From Symbiodinium sp. CCMP2592 (taxonomy: Eukaryota; Sar; Dinophyceae; Suessiales; Symbiodiniaceae), in NCBI GenBank assembly GCA_905221615.1, contig CAJNDT010005802.1:477409-541408 (forward strand): DNA of 64,000 nucleotides. Direction: 5' to 3'. Positions 12,037-26,806 of this stretch are shown here, piece by piece. Made by a program: the position numbers and the translations under genes. A model generated the notes under the pieces. It worked only from the letters and a program-made list of their open reading frames with translations, ran no database searches and was not told the DNA's origin. Positions within the stretch are counted from its first letter, which is position 1; each line of letters begins with the position of its first letter.

Positions 12037-12987
12037 CTTGGGATCACACCCGAGTCAAAGAACATTGTGTACCTATCACCCCACAAATGATCACTCAACA
12101 TTCCACCAACAACGAGACTTTGAATCTTGCGGACGGAAGTAGCAATCACGCCATTCATGGTGCGTTCCTATCCAACTTCAGTCCTCGGAGCTGCAGTCTC
12201 AGGATCCTCGAGACTGAACAGTCACAACAACAACTCCTTCATTTTCTGACCATGTTGAGGAAGTGAATTCTCAAGCTCATGCTCCTCAACATTTCGACTC
12301 ACTCTCACACGGCGATCCAACTCCTCAGGCTCAATAACATTCTTGGCTCAGTTCTTGGAGACCGATTCTGTCTCCATTTCCACAATTTCAGCATTCGCTT
12401 GCTGAGGTGGCGGTTTGCCAACCTGTGGATCATATGGACGGAGCGCGCTCTTTTGCGCACGCTCCCGCTGCGGTTCGTGCGTCAGTACAAACTCAACTCG
12501 TCCTCGCCATCCTTCTCATCCCGCTGCCTGGTATTCGTCAGTGTCAAGAAATTCGCCTCTCTGAAAGTGACAGTCGAACCATCTCGGTATCTTTTGTGTT
12601 TCATTCGCTCGCGAGTCATGCGTGACACTTGTCACTTGTGCCGGCATTTTGTTTGCCAGTTTGATCCGAGGGTCCAACATCTCATCTTCCCACACTTTCA
12701 CATGCGAACCAACTTCAGCTCAGTTTCATGCACTTCCCAGGTGTCCCAACGGGAACCATCGGAAGCCTTCATTGCCTGGGCTGCTGCAAACAAGGCACCA
12801 ATCTGGCAGAGGTGGTCGATCGAACAGTCATGCACGTCCGACACTCCATGCAACTCCAGGGCAAGGTCTTGCTCCATTCCCGACAGTACTTCTGTCAGAC
12901 ACATTGCTGCCAACCTTGCCGCATTCGCCATGGCATAAGGGGTGACAGTCGGTGTCAAGCACAACGGGGACAGGATTGCCAGTCGGG

Positions 12988-13374
12988 TTAATCAATGCAC
13001 GATAGTCTTTCGCCATCACAGTCCAGAAGTCCTGCAACAACAGTCGGGCGACACTGACCAGTGGAAGCGGTATGCCAGTGCACACATACCTGAACACTCA
13101 ACGAGTGGCCATTGCCGCAGTCAAGCTGAACAATCTTCCGACCTTGCACACCCAGTGTCTTCCCAGACAAGCTCCGCAGTGAGGGCGCACTCTCGTTCAA
13201 CGGCAACCCGGGGTAATCCGGCGCAAACCGTTCAGGACAACACTTCGCGCAAGCTCCACTGTCGAACAGTATCCAAGTTTTGTCGACCAGTCCTGCTTGC
13301 ATGTGAAACTCAATCAAGCTGTCGTCAAAACCTATCGGATCATTTTTGGGCATTTGCGCAAAAGTTTGGCACAC
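12988..13374 (-). pseudogene. Copia aspartic protease
   Basis: The frame contains ILFDSGACAKCCPERFAP followed by LRSLSGKTLGVQGRKIVQL. This matches the retropepsin active-site block (D-S/T-G) and the following strand in Copia polyproteins. The catalytic triplet is DSG. It sits between gag (higher coordinates) and integrase (lower), as expected for Copia. The frame is open for 128 codons but is out of frame with its neighbours, so the polyprotein is broken. Confidence 0.7.
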
Positions 13375-13548
13375 TCGGAGCCGGCATTGACATTGGGGGC
13401 ACTCCGGAACTCAGCGCACCAATCAACAAGCACACTCCAACGAACAAGTTTGTCGTCAGTCCGGGCTTTGCCCCCAAACAGTCCTTGAAGACTTGGGCGC
13501 ACTCTGGTCCGACGATTCGATAGTCACAGCTGAACCATTCTGTGGCAT

Positions 13549-14491
13549 TCAGTCTGGCGGTGTCCTGAGAGACATTCGAACCTGAGCTCGCGGCACCATT
13601 CGAGCTCTGCTGCTGAGCCTCTGTTGGACTCCAGCAGTCGTCCTCGTACCAAGACCAGTCACCGGATCAATCATCAAGAGAACCAATCCACTCACCATTC
13701 CAGTCACCTTCATCCCAAGACCAGTCATCCTGAGACCAATCGTCTGGACTCCATTGCTTCCAGTCGCTTCTTGCTCCAGTGGCTTGGGTCGCCACACAGA
13801 AAGCATCCTTGTCCTTTATCTTCTCCTTTCATTCCTTTTCCTTTGTACATTCCTTTGCCCTTGTATCCTTTTCCTTTCGTCTGGTACATTCCTTTACCTC
13901 GTTTGTATCCTTTGCCTTTCCACTGTCCTGTCTTTCCTTTCAGTGCTCCTACATCCATCTCGGCTTGTCCTTCGTAAGCATGATCATTCTTACCACACGG
14001 CACAGACTCCTTAAGCGAAAACCAATGATCTCATTCAAAAGGTTCGCGGATCTCGCTCGCTCTGGCAGTGAGAACTGATTGGGCAGTCTGCGCCAAATCT
14101 CGAATCCATTCTGCGTGTCCCCATTGCGTAAAATCGCTCGCGTGGCACCATCAGTGATTTGCGCCAACATATAAGCCGGTTGCCTAGAGAACAGTGAAAG
14201 CTGGTCATTCTGCGTGCGGTCCTGCTGAACATTGAATGCTTCACACAAATCAGCAGTGATCCTTCGATTGGATCCCTCATCATTGCCCATCAGCAGTTTA
14301 GCCAGTGGTTTGTACAGTCCTACACAGTAGCCTACACATCGCTTCAGGTGCCACGACGAGTCTTCCCATTTCTCCATGATACACTGGTAGCGGGAACACT
14401 TTGATCTCTCCGCCAATCCCTCGGGTTCCAAACTCCGTTCTGTCGCTGTCTCAGTCCTTGATCCTGGAGCCGAAGGTCCGCTACCATGCAA
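13549..14491 (-). pseudogene. Copia gag with Lys/Gly tract, zinc knuckle and Asp/Trp-rich tail
   Basis: From 14491 the frame runs about 180 residues of capsid-like sequence (LAERSKCSRYQCIMEKWEDS, QPAYMLAQITDGATRAILRN). A second frame (14003-13725) then gives a long KGKG/YKGKG tract and the start of a CCHC knuckle, CFLCGDPSHWSKK. The last Cys is lost because a single base appears to be missing near 13765-13768. One frame over, the coding sense continues as an Asp/Trp-rich tail with repeated DDWS-like units down to about 13550, interrupted by one in-frame stop at about 13670. Gag would package element RNA; this copy cannot. Confidence 0.7.
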
Positions 14492-14599
14492 AATTCAACC
14501 GTACAATCAGGACTACCCGAGCAACCAAGATCATCAAAACTCCACAGTCACGTTCAAGCAGAGATTTCTTTGATTGTGCGTCGGCGTGAGGGCCCGCTG

Positions 14600-16600
14600 T
14601 TCTCGAGTAAACTAGCGTTTTTCAGGTTTTAGTATACTTTACTTGATTTTCATATCAGTACGAAATACATATGCACACATGCAGCGGCACTGTTATGGAC
14701 ACGGTCACAATATGAAAGTGAATATTCATACCAGTATACTATAATGCAAATGCTATACAAGCTGCGTCTTCACTTCAGGTTTTGGATGTACTTGCGATCA
14801 TCTTATATTTCGGTGTCCTATCATCTCCTATTGAGGCTTCGGGTTTAGATCTCATTATGCCCACTAGAGTTTGGTTGTTTTGATGCCACAGCACGTCTAA
14901 AGGTACCCCCATCGTATCCTTTCGGGTTTGGGTCTATACCATATACCTCAATCAGAATTGTCAGACTGTGGGACCGAAGAGATCTTTTCTTTTAGAAATT
15001 TTTTTTTGTCGGAGAGAGGGGATTGCATATGGAGCGCCTTTAATCCTATATTATGGTTGGGAAAAGGAAGCCTGTAAACTTGTTCATCAAGTTCTGCTTT
15101 GAGTTTAGGATAAAATACTTCCAATTGGGTTTTGATTTTGCTTTTGAAGCTATTTTGTGAAGGGTAAATGAATATTATTGAAGCTTTGCCGCCCGTCATC
15201 TCTTGGGAACATTGGGTTCTCAACCATCTTTCTCTGCAGTGAATTGCGGATTTCCATGACCCAGCAGCAACGGCTATGGATGCAGGTTTATCAACCGTCA
15301 TATCTCCACTTACAGTTGGCGCATGTATGATATGATGCCTCTTATTTTCTTTGGAGGTTTCGGGTTTTACCATCCAACCTATAGAAGAGAGTTTTGGGTT
15401 ATGGAAGCCTAATCACCGTCTTGGAGCTCGGCAGCATTCAAAATTTATTGAAATTTAACGGATGTATTCTTCTTTATTGGTTTTTTTTGGCTGGAAACCT
15501 TAACTGCAGCGTGTATCATATCTCACCAGAATCTATAGGCTATCAAATCATCTTGTTGGGAGTTGAACATCCATCATTTGTCATCATAGTGTCGGGATGG
15601 CTTGGAACCGGTTGCACCTGTTCGTCATTATGAACTGAAGCCTGCTATGCTCTTTGGGAATTTTTGGTTTGTTGCTCAACTTACATGATTTTGAGTCTTT
15701 CAGAAGCCAGTCATGGTTTTTTTTGCCGGGTTAGTGTTCATCATCTCTTTCACAGGTACTGAGTCCGACATATGATACAAACTATAAAGATTTGGGCTTC
15801 TCGCGACATAAATCCCTACTTCCTACTTCTGGGAATACGAAAATTGAATTTGTTTTATTTTCTACATCACTTTCTCGGATTAGGGCTCGGGGTTCTTAGG
15901 AACCCGTCTTCCGCATCTCCAGAAACCGAATCATCCACAGCCTCAGGGATGAACGTATTCTTCTTGGCGATGCCTTGTTAGAGCAGGGTTTATGGGTACA
16001 GGCTTATCCCTCAGAGTTTCCCTCAGAGTTCCGGACACCCATCACCCATCATCTTCTTTTCTGAGAAGTGGATTGTATATCTCATACGAATGGATGGGTC
16101 TGTCACCTATCATTCATGTAGTGGTAGGGTATGTGCATTATTGGAATGCCCGTCATCAGTATTTGGAAATGAACAACCTGATTGCTTCCCCTGAAAACCA
16201 TGATCAATACGCTCTAAATACGAGTGTTTCCATCGAAACACACTACCCGTGCAAGGGGCAAAGGGGGACCCTTTGCAAATATTTCAACCTCATGCCCCAC
16301 ATGAACCTGTATATTTCTGCACATGTCTATCTGGGGACTTACATGTCAATATAGTATTGCGCGAATATAATGAGAATAGTAGTCCCATGGTATAGCTATG
16401 CTTTCGGGAGTGGCAGAATCATCTTTCATTCCGGGATGCCCATCCTTTCTTTCTGACGGATTGGGTCGTCTTCTGCACGCTTTATTTAGTATTAGAGACT
16501 GCGCGAGTGCTTGTCATCAGTTCTGAGAATCAATATTATCTATTCTGAGGATCCCCTGCAATAAAACACACACACAGAAACGAATGTTCCGGTTGAACAC
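14600..16600. other. AT-rich gene-free island with strand-biased TCATC words
   Basis: Composition drops to roughly 40% GC from flanks near 50%. Frames are short; the best, 14948-15373 on the - strand (141 codons, Lys/Ser-rich), has no recognised motif. The word TCATC occurs about 13 times on the + strand between 14800 and 16550, against about one GATGA, by hand count. No repeat unit with fixed spacing is evident. Origin unknown: it could be an insertion of foreign or element DNA, or an old non-coding repeat. Confidence 0.5.
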
Positions 16601-16859
16601 GCCAACGCTGCAAGACATGAAAACAGTCCATCCCCAATGTATTTGGCGGTTAGCATGTAAGTATTTCTGCGCGCTGACCTTATCATAGCCTATGCTTTGA
16701 TTTGTGAATGCACAATACTGTCACGAAGATATACATATATTTTCGAGCCATCATCCACCAATTTTGCATATGTAACAGAATCAATGCCAATGACTGCATC
16801 TGAACATACAGGCCTGAAGTTCATAGAAATAATTTAAGCAAGTATGCACATATGTCATC

Positions 16860-17300
16860 CATCTATGCATACATATATGTCTATATGTATATATGTATAT
16901 ATGTATATATGTATATATGTCTATATGTATATATGTATATGTGTTTTTATGTGTTTTTGTGTATATATATATGTATGTATATATGAATGCGTGTGTATAT
17001 GTATGTAGGTACACCGTTTTTCTGTGGATGCATATGCACATGCGAAAATAAATGTGTATGTATATGTATGTATCTATGTATGTATGTATTCGTGTATCGA
17101 TGTATGTATGTGTATATATATATATATGTATGTATTTATGCATGTGTATATATATATGCACATTTTTTGGGGATGCCACATCATACCATATATACACATG
17201 GAGACACAAGCATTGTGATGTGATACATTCATATATATATATATATATAAACACTTTGACGTACACATATGCATATATACATAGGCTAGGTATGTGAGGG
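16860..17300. repeat. TATATG/TATG simple-repeat region
   Basis: Repeated ATGTATAT, TATGTATG and TATATATA words run almost continuously. Tyr/Ile/His-rich frames on the - strand and Tyr/Met/Cys-rich frames on the + strand are translations of this repeat. Confidence 0.85.
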
Positions 17301-17514
17301 GATATACGAATGTCATATGATATGTAGAAGGACAACCTTGATAAGTTTGCTAAGTTTACAAATGACAAGAAACAAGCCTTGCGCGCAGTGTCCTTCTTTG
17401 TTATGGATCTTGCCCAAATCCGAAACCTAAAAGATTCGCGTGCTTTAAATTTTCGGAAACGCACAAGCCCTTCCGGTCTGGGTCCAAGCTTAAGGGCTCC
17501 GGCTCCCTAGCCTA

Positions 17515-17625
17515 GAGCGGGGGGGAGGGGGGGAAGGCAGCGAAGCCAAAAGAAAAAGAAATAAACAAATAAAATACTGTTTTTTTTTTTTGTTTTTTGT
17601 TTTGGCCTCGCCCCCCTGCCCCCTT
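17515..17625. repeat. Homopolymer cluster (G7, T-rich, C6)
   Basis: CGGGGGGGAGGGGGGGAAGG at about 17518, a T run at 17580-17600 with one G inside, and CCCCCCTGCCCCC at about 17609 lie within 110 bp. Confidence 0.8.
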
Positions 17626-17935
17626 CCCAAAAGCCATAGGCAAGAGCACAATGGGTGGAAGGCAGGCCTTTCTTCCCGTATAAGCTCCACGTTCTTTCTT
17701 TATCAAACGCCGTTCAGGGCCGTTCTTTTAATTGTGATATTTTTTTAAGACAGCACCTAAAATTCTGTTTTTTACGAATACGACAAAACCGGGCCCTGAG
17801 GGTGACGCTTTCTGATTTCTTTGTGACCGCGAGCCGATCTGTCCACTCTTGAGCCAATGCCATTCGGCATCTTAGCATTCATAAAATTCATCATGACCAT
17901 TAGGTACATCATTGGGCTCGTGTCGTTTAGCAGAC

Positions 17936-17942
17936 AGAGAGG

Positions 17943-17974
<32 letters not shown>

Positions 17975-18046
17975 CAGAGAGACAGAGAGACAGAGAGACA
18001 GAGAGACAGAGAGACAGAGAGACAGAGAGACAGAGACAGAGAGAGT
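17936..18046. repeat. (GA)n / (GACAGAGA)n microsatellite
   Basis: About 30 bp of GA dinucleotides pass into regular GACAGAGA octamers to about 18040. The Arg/Glu/Thr-rich frames here are repeat translations. Confidence 0.9.
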
Positions 18047-19660
18047 TATTTTCGCTTTCTTGTCGGGGGAAATCAATCAACTTTCACACTCCTCCAAACG
18101 CCCCAGAACAGATGGGGGGCCCATGAGGCCGGGGGGTTTAAATCGCCGCCCGTGACCTGGTGAAGAAGAGAGTTATTTCGGCTCAGACCCGGCCCCCCCG
18201 GAGCCATACACGATACCCGTCTGCCACTGTTCAGGTGCGCAAGCTTCCAGGCCATTGGGGGCGAATTGCCTTACGCACCATACATGGAAAATGCAGTGAA
18301 ACCGATAATCTTTTATGTTCAAAGGTGGTCTCCAGTCCCTTCAACCCAACCGCTGGGGTGTACGGCGGACTGGGGAAATTGGTTTACGCAGCCGGCTCGC
18401 TTGTCGGTGCACCTAGCTAACTGCGCACAAGAAGCGTTTCTGGTAGATAAAGCACATTTTGCAAAACGACGGTTGTTCAAAGCAACGTTTCGCTGGAAAC
18501 ACAAGTGCCGTGCAGTCCAGACGAGGCCGGAAAACTTGGGCAACGAGTTCACTGCGCCGGAGGCATTGGAACCTCGAGCAACAAGCGGGTTCGTGGTGAC
18601 GGAGCCCAGGGCCGACTGCCTTGCGGGTGTTGTCGCGAGTAAGGAACACTACATCCTGAAGGGGCGTCACGCCAGCCTTTCTCGGAACCAATTCGGGGGA
18701 GTTGGGAAACAAGCACCACAGACGACCGGGGTTAGGCCAAAGAAGAGCGGGGCGAGTCCTGCCAACCGTCCAGTGAGCCACCGCCTGAGAGCCTTCTCGA
18801 CACGCTTCACTCCAGACGCCGCGAGAGAAGTGCACCAAGGGAAAATGCAGATATTTGTGTCGTCATGTCTCTATTCCAGAGTTTCTTCCCAGCTGGCGAG
18901 TGCACCCCTTAACAAAATATAACAAAATTGCGAGAACATAAGATGCCAAAGAAACGGGGAACTCACCAGTACTTGTGACCACACGTTTACCTGCTTCGTT
19001 TTTGCTTCCGGACGGGGGTGCGCGCACCCGCAACAGCAGCCCCCAGCATAGTACCACACTGATGATGCTGTATCGTCCTGCTGTTAGCATTGTTGCTTTC
19101 ACAAACACAGGGGGAGGCTGCACACCACCGGATTCTAGTGGTGTCTAGCCTTACAGGGCGCGGCCATGAGGCCGGGACTCGGCACGGTTCAGGGTTACCG
19201 AGGGTCCCGACAGAGGAGCGCTCCCGCACTAGCCCCAAAGCCCTTTTTCCACCGTAAAGGACGGAAAGGGCGTGCCTCGGCACGGGTCCGTTCGCGCGGA
19301 ATCGCGCGGACGTTGCCCTAGGACGGAAGGAAGGCAGAGAGACAGAGAGTCTATGATGTAGTGTGTTGTGCAGTATTAGGGATGGCGGTTTGTCGCTGGC
19401 AAATCCATGGGCGATCTTCCTCCGAGATGAACACACGGGATGCTTTAGGGGCGGGGGGTGTTTCTATGTTGAGCGTTCGATCGACATTTCGTGGACTGGG
19501 AGCTTGCCAGGGCCTACCACGTAGTTCGTTGCCGTCGTCTGGAGTACCCCAAAGCCGACCACTCAATGAACAAAAAACGTGGTCGGGCGGGTCAAGTGCC
19601 TGCGGGTCGCACGCGACCCCGAAGCCCGGCAGAAAAAAGAGAATGACTGTTTGTAGCATT
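18047..19660. other. Non-genic stretch with one unassigned open frame
   Basis: A 218-codon open frame lies at 18266-18922 (+), with others on both strands. None shows a motif, biased composition or splice-compatible neighbours. GC is above the flank average, which lengthens chance frames. Several G and C homopolymers occur, for example near 18115, 18130 and 18191. Confidence 0.4.
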
Positions 19661-19662
19661 TT

Positions 19663-19681
19663 GTAGCCATATTGGTTGAAG
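19663..19681 (+). other. Degenerate relict spliced leader
   Basis: GTAGCCATATTGGTTGAAG matches the dinoflagellate spliced leader 3' end at 16 of 19 positions. The next 15 bases (CCGTGAGCGGTTCAA) match the 15 bases after the 8156 relict (CCGCGAGTGGTTCAA) at 13 of 15. The similarity past the leader suggests that both loci descend from the same trans-spliced transcript type, rather than from chance. Confidence 0.6.
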
Positions 19682-19696
19682 CCGTGAGCGGTTCAA

Positions 19697-20300
19697 ACCA
19701 ACCGAGGTCCAAAGACTTTGCGAGCCCTGGCTCCGCCCTTCTTCTTTCACGAAATCATCTGACCTCGGTAAGGTGAAACCAATGGAAATCATCCACGTCG
19801 TGCCTTCTGAGATTCGCGCCATCGTCCTGGGGCAGTACTTCGTGATACTTTGTGTCTGCGCGCCGAATGCTGTGCCGTGCGACATAGTCGAGTACGGAGC
19901 CCATGGTGATCGACGGCTGTGGTGGCGTGCGGAGAACACTGCCATCTGCTACCTCCGACCGGATATGGTCTCGCACAAAGCCCTGAAGGCTATGTTCCCT
20001 CGTCCATACTGGGGGAATCTTGCGCAAGTTCTTCAGCGACCTCCTCTATGTGGCCAATGCGCCAAAGGGCATCGCTGTGTGAAGCAAGATGGGGAAACAA
20101 GAAAATCCTTGTTTTTTGGGGGGGACCGAGAAGCTGCTCTGCTCGTTGCTTTAAACCCGAGCAAGAAACATACAAACTAAATCAAACTAATTCCCCCACC
20201 CAAATGCCAATGGTAATCCCCCCCCCCACCCCGGACCTCCGGCCCGCCCACGGCCGAGGTCAGCCAAGAAGACCGTGGGGTGGGTTGGGGAGGGGGGCAC
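19697..20300. other. Unassigned open frames, no gene supported
   Basis: Open frames at 19773-20180 (+, 135 codons) and 19755-20027 (-, 90 codons) overlap. Neither carries a recognised motif. G7 and C8 runs occur at about 20118 and 20218. If the 19663 relict is the 5' end of a retrocopy, this would be its body, but I cannot identify the source. Confidence 0.35.
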
Positions 20301-20317
20301 AGCAGCCCTGCATCAGG

Positions 20318-20455
20318 TATGTCTGTATATGCATATATGAGTGTACATGCACATATGTACATATGTATAATTGTATCTGTACGCACATGTGTATGTTTCT
20401 GTGTACAGATGTAAGTGTGTATGTGTACATATATATATATATAGATAGATAGATG
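20318..20455. repeat. TG/TA simple-repeat tract
   Basis: TATGTCTGTATATGCATATATGAG-like words grade into TGTGTATGTGTACATATATATATAT and GATA units. Confidence 0.8.
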
Positions 20456-23020
20456 TAGACTGCTGCATGCTAGTGCAATCCGCCGAACCCCATATGTTTC
20501 GTGACGCGCAGTCTCGTCTTCTAAAGACCGGACATGCTTGTGCGTGAATGTCACAGAGGCTGACCAGAACCTTGACGTCCCAAGTCCGCATGTCTCCAGG
20601 TGGGTTCAGTTGCGGCCTCTTTAACCGGGTCGGTGGTCGCAGGCATGGCGCCAGAGGCAGGTTGGAAAGTGCTAAGAAAAAGCAGCTAATTTATTATGTG
20701 TCTTCTTGTTTGTTCTGAACCTGGTAGAAGGGTTGTTGGAGTTGGGATCGGGGATTGTCGAGTCAAACAGAAGGGGTAGGCTTTATTTTCGCAACAACGA
20801 GCAGCATCTATCCCCGATGAAGAGATTCTTATAAACCGGTTGTTATCTTGCGACCGCAGGAAGTCATGGGTTGTTTTGTATGGTCACTCGTCTTTTGTGT
20901 TCTTGGCATTTTGGTCGCGGTCCGTGCAGGACTCTGCTTTTCACTGTCGCTAGCATCATGGATCTGATTTGTTTGATTCCTATTTTTTAAGATCTCGCCT
21001 AACGACAACCCACCCGCCGAGGGAAGGCAAGATTGACAAAAGCCCGAGGCGAAAGAAAAGCATCGTAGCAAAGTGCTTCATCACAGCCTTTGAGGGCTCT
21101 GCCAGGAAATCAATGGTACAAGTGAATTTTGGAACAGCCCACTGCTTGAAGTTCGACCATACGGCGAAGCTAGTCAGCTGCCGAGGTTAGCATTTGTGGG
21201 AGTAGAAATTCCCCATTGAAAGAGCGGCTGCCCAACTTGACAGACACTCCCAGTGCACTTCTTCCGCAAAGATTGAGGGCAGCTTCGCCCGAAAGTCGGC
21301 CCTTTCAGGAGAAGGCAGAGTTGAAGAAGATGCAGGTGGTCGTCAGCGCGGTCGACGGCCGAGACTTCGATCTATCACCCAGCGGGCCCAGTCAGAACTA
21401 CGGCTCTTGGTTTCAAGGGCTCGCAGGGTTAGACTTTGCTTCTGGAGGTTTGTGCTTCGGCGATTGAAGCCTGCTGCAGTTAAACAAGATTCACTTTATC
21501 GTCGGCCCTGCGGCTGAACTGTCGGAGGCCGGGACAGCCTTCTCCAAAGAAATTCGCGACATGAAGCGGCACTTGCGCGAGGTGGGAACTGAAGATGATT
21601 TGCATGCCAAGTGGGATGCTGGATAGCATTCAGGGCCGCGTGTATTTCACTGCAGTGGAAGCCTTGCTTTGGGCAGCGGCAGCGTGGCGGGCTTCACCGC
21701 TGGCAGTTTGCATACTTGTTAAACTGTTAGACGGAATACCCACACGGATGGATAAATAGACACATCGCATGAGGCAACAGCTGGTCGACTACTGCATTTG
21801 AGAGTTCCGAAGTGCCTTTTGTACGAAGCCACAACAAACCTTCGGCTCAATTCGAGCAAAGCTGACAAAAGGCTTCAGAGAGTTACTATGCCAGGTTCAG
21901 GATGACTTGAGCCGGATCAAGGGCATGGCAGGCTTGTGAGGAGGCAGTCGCAGCAGGGAAGTGTCTCGGTGTTGCCGTACCGTTTGATACACGGTTTCTG
22001 GTTCTCTCCCATCGTTGAAGGACCAAGGTGCTTAAAACCTCCACTCTTAAGCCTTAACTCCGGTGCAGATCTTCGTGGCCGGAGCTTGTGGTTCGGCCTT
22101 CCCGAGGAGTTTTCTCAATTTCGGGAGCATTCGGGCCTGGTTGGGATGTAACGTGCATAAGAGAGCAACTGCAAGCGACCCCCTGTGTGGCTACTTCGTC
22201 TGATGGGCCTGGTCACCATTGGAAACAAAGACCGCCAAGAGTTGAGCCGTCCTCCCTTAAGCCATTCGTTTCAGATGTGCATGGATGGTAATAAGAAACC
22301 TTGGCTGCCTTCTAGTCGGTTGGTTTATTTTCGTCGTGAGAATGCCCTGTCCCCATGCATTTGATCCTTGCCAAAAACCGTAGACTAGCAATTTCAGCAG
22401 CACGCAAACTTGCTTGGTAGTTTACAGCGCTGGTCTCGTCGATCGGGGCACTGTGGGGGCCCCTTCAAACGGATGAAATGCTCCAAGTGCCGACTGCGCG
22501 AATAGAGAAGAATTCGTTGCCTTCGCCGACAATGCAACAGTCATCGGTGTTTTCAGCCTGCTCTGCTCGTCTCGGACTTTCACAGATCCTGCTTATGAGG
22601 CGGAGCATCTTACAGCTGCAGCGCATGTTCCGTTCAGTTTACTTTGTGCTGCTACACTGTGCCTGTAGCTCCCTTCATCGGCACATTCACAGAGGTGTCT
22701 TGCACTGGCAGACAAAACGGGGATGGGTGAGGATCTGCTGGGAATTCTTGCTGGTGCAAGGGGTCTTGAGGAGTTGACTCTAAGGGCTCGAAGTGCTGAG
22801 CTGAAACTCACTTGGGTTTTGCCTTCAGAACTCGAGTTTCGACATGCAAACCGCGCATCTTAGCATGAGGTCGCTGAGCAGGTTCCTCGCTTATCTCAGC
22901 GACAGGCCGACGTCAAGGTAGAGCATCCTCGCAAGGCGGCCTGGTTCATGCTGCACGACTCATCAAGACCTCGGATTCGCAAACGCACGGCTCCACCTGC
23001 ATGCAGAGTGCATGATGATG
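20456..23020. other. Non-genic stretch, nothing recognised
   Basis: Only short frames (60-100 codons) without motifs. No tandem repeat, inverted repeat or RNA gene stood out. Confidence 0.45.
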
Positions 23021-23025
23021 GTGAT

Positions 23026-23215
23026 GAGGAGGAGGCGGAGGAGGAGGAGGAGGAGGAGGATAATTGATGATGAATATGGTTTGGGTATAGGGGTGGTCAA
23101 GATGATGCTGTCGATGATGACGTGTCGTCGTCATCATTGAATCATCATCCCCATCAGCATTGTCATATTCATCGCCATCGTCATCATCGTCGTCATCATC
23201 GCTGCGATTGTGCTG
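23026..23215. repeat. (GGA)n and (CATCGT/ATC)n trinucleotide repeats
   Basis: GAGGAGGAGGCGGAGGAGG at 23026-23061 is followed at about 23100-23215 by imperfect CAT/CGT/ATC triplets. The poly-Pro and Met-rich frames here are repeat translations. Confidence 0.85.
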
Positions 23216-23971
23216 CTCTGGTTGTTAATGCCACTGACGGTTGTGCTGATGTCAGTCATGGTGTCAGCTGCGCCGCCTGTGCTTAGGCTCGCTTCCGTGT
23301 GGCTGTCGTGGACATTAGCGCTCACATCCGAGTGTCTGTCAAGCCAGCTTGTTGGCCCGAATCTGCCCGGCTTTCGTGGGGATGGACGGGACCGGGGGCC
23401 AATTGGGACGGTCATGTGCTCAGTTCTACTTGTTCTAGAGTGTGAGCATATGTAGGCAGTAGAAACTAGGTCGTATTTTCAGCTCCACGAAGCATTGCAG
23501 TCTGGTGAGGTAGGGCATACATACTCGAGGTTTTGAGGGCATTGAAGTGAGTGTATGTTAGCAGTGACTTCTTGCGGATCGCAGCAACAGAAATGCCATG
23601 AAACGCCCTATCCCAAGTCGCAAAACTAAACTGAAACCATATTCTAGTCCAAGTCGGTGGTCTGCCATGGGCCATGAACTCTGGCACTCATCTGCAGAGT
23701 GTGAAATTTGCTGAGGCCCAGGGCGAGGCCATGGCAGGGCTAACGACTTCCGGACCTGTGCAGTTACTACAATTTTACTGCATATATGAGAACAATATCT
23801 GATATATGTACTCGGATTTGTGTTACGATCAGTTTCACAAGTCAACTATTGCAGAAATACTGGTACTGCTGCTTGGGTTATCATGACCCTTCGTGTGTAT
23901 TCGATCATTGTGTTGGCAGAGGTGGTGATGGTGACTTACGGGTCGTCGCCGTCGTCGTTGTTGCCGTTTTT

Positions 23972-23982
23972 AGTCGTCGTAC
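23972..23982 (+). promoter_or_regulatory. Candidate trans-splice acceptor and 9-nt 5' UTR
   Basis: A T-rich run ending GTTTTTAG (AG at 23972-23973) lies nine bases upstream of the ATG at 23983. Dinoflagellate mRNAs receive a spliced leader at an AG like this. The site is inferred from position only. Confidence 0.35.

Positions 23983-26806
<2,824 letters not shown>

Larger units (their letters stand above)
9905..14500 (-). mobile_element. Ty1/Copia LTR retrotransposon, 3'-truncated and decayed
   Basis: Read on the - strand from 14500 down, the order is gag with a zinc knuckle, aspartic protease, integrase, reverse transcriptase. Integrase before RT is diagnostic of Copia (Pseudoviridae). Several frameshifts and stops interrupt it. 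The 3' end, including RNase H and the 3' LTR, is missing where it abuts a LINE fragment at about 9.90 kb. No LTR pair and no target-site duplication could be seen; the 5' LTR, if present, would lie above 14.5 kb, where composition turns AT-rich. KGKG-rich gag is common in dinoflagellate Copia elements (recalled family knowledge). Confidence 0.8.

Noticed and set aside
16781-17464. 227-codon - strand frame rich in Tyr, Ile and His
   Set aside because: It is the translation of TATG/TATA simple repeats.
18266-18922. 218-codon open frame on the + strand
   Set aside because: No motif, mixed composition, high local GC, and overlapping frames of similar length on the other strand.
22946-23137. Poly-Pro/His - strand peptide
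   Set aside because: It comes from the (GGA)n and CAT repeats.
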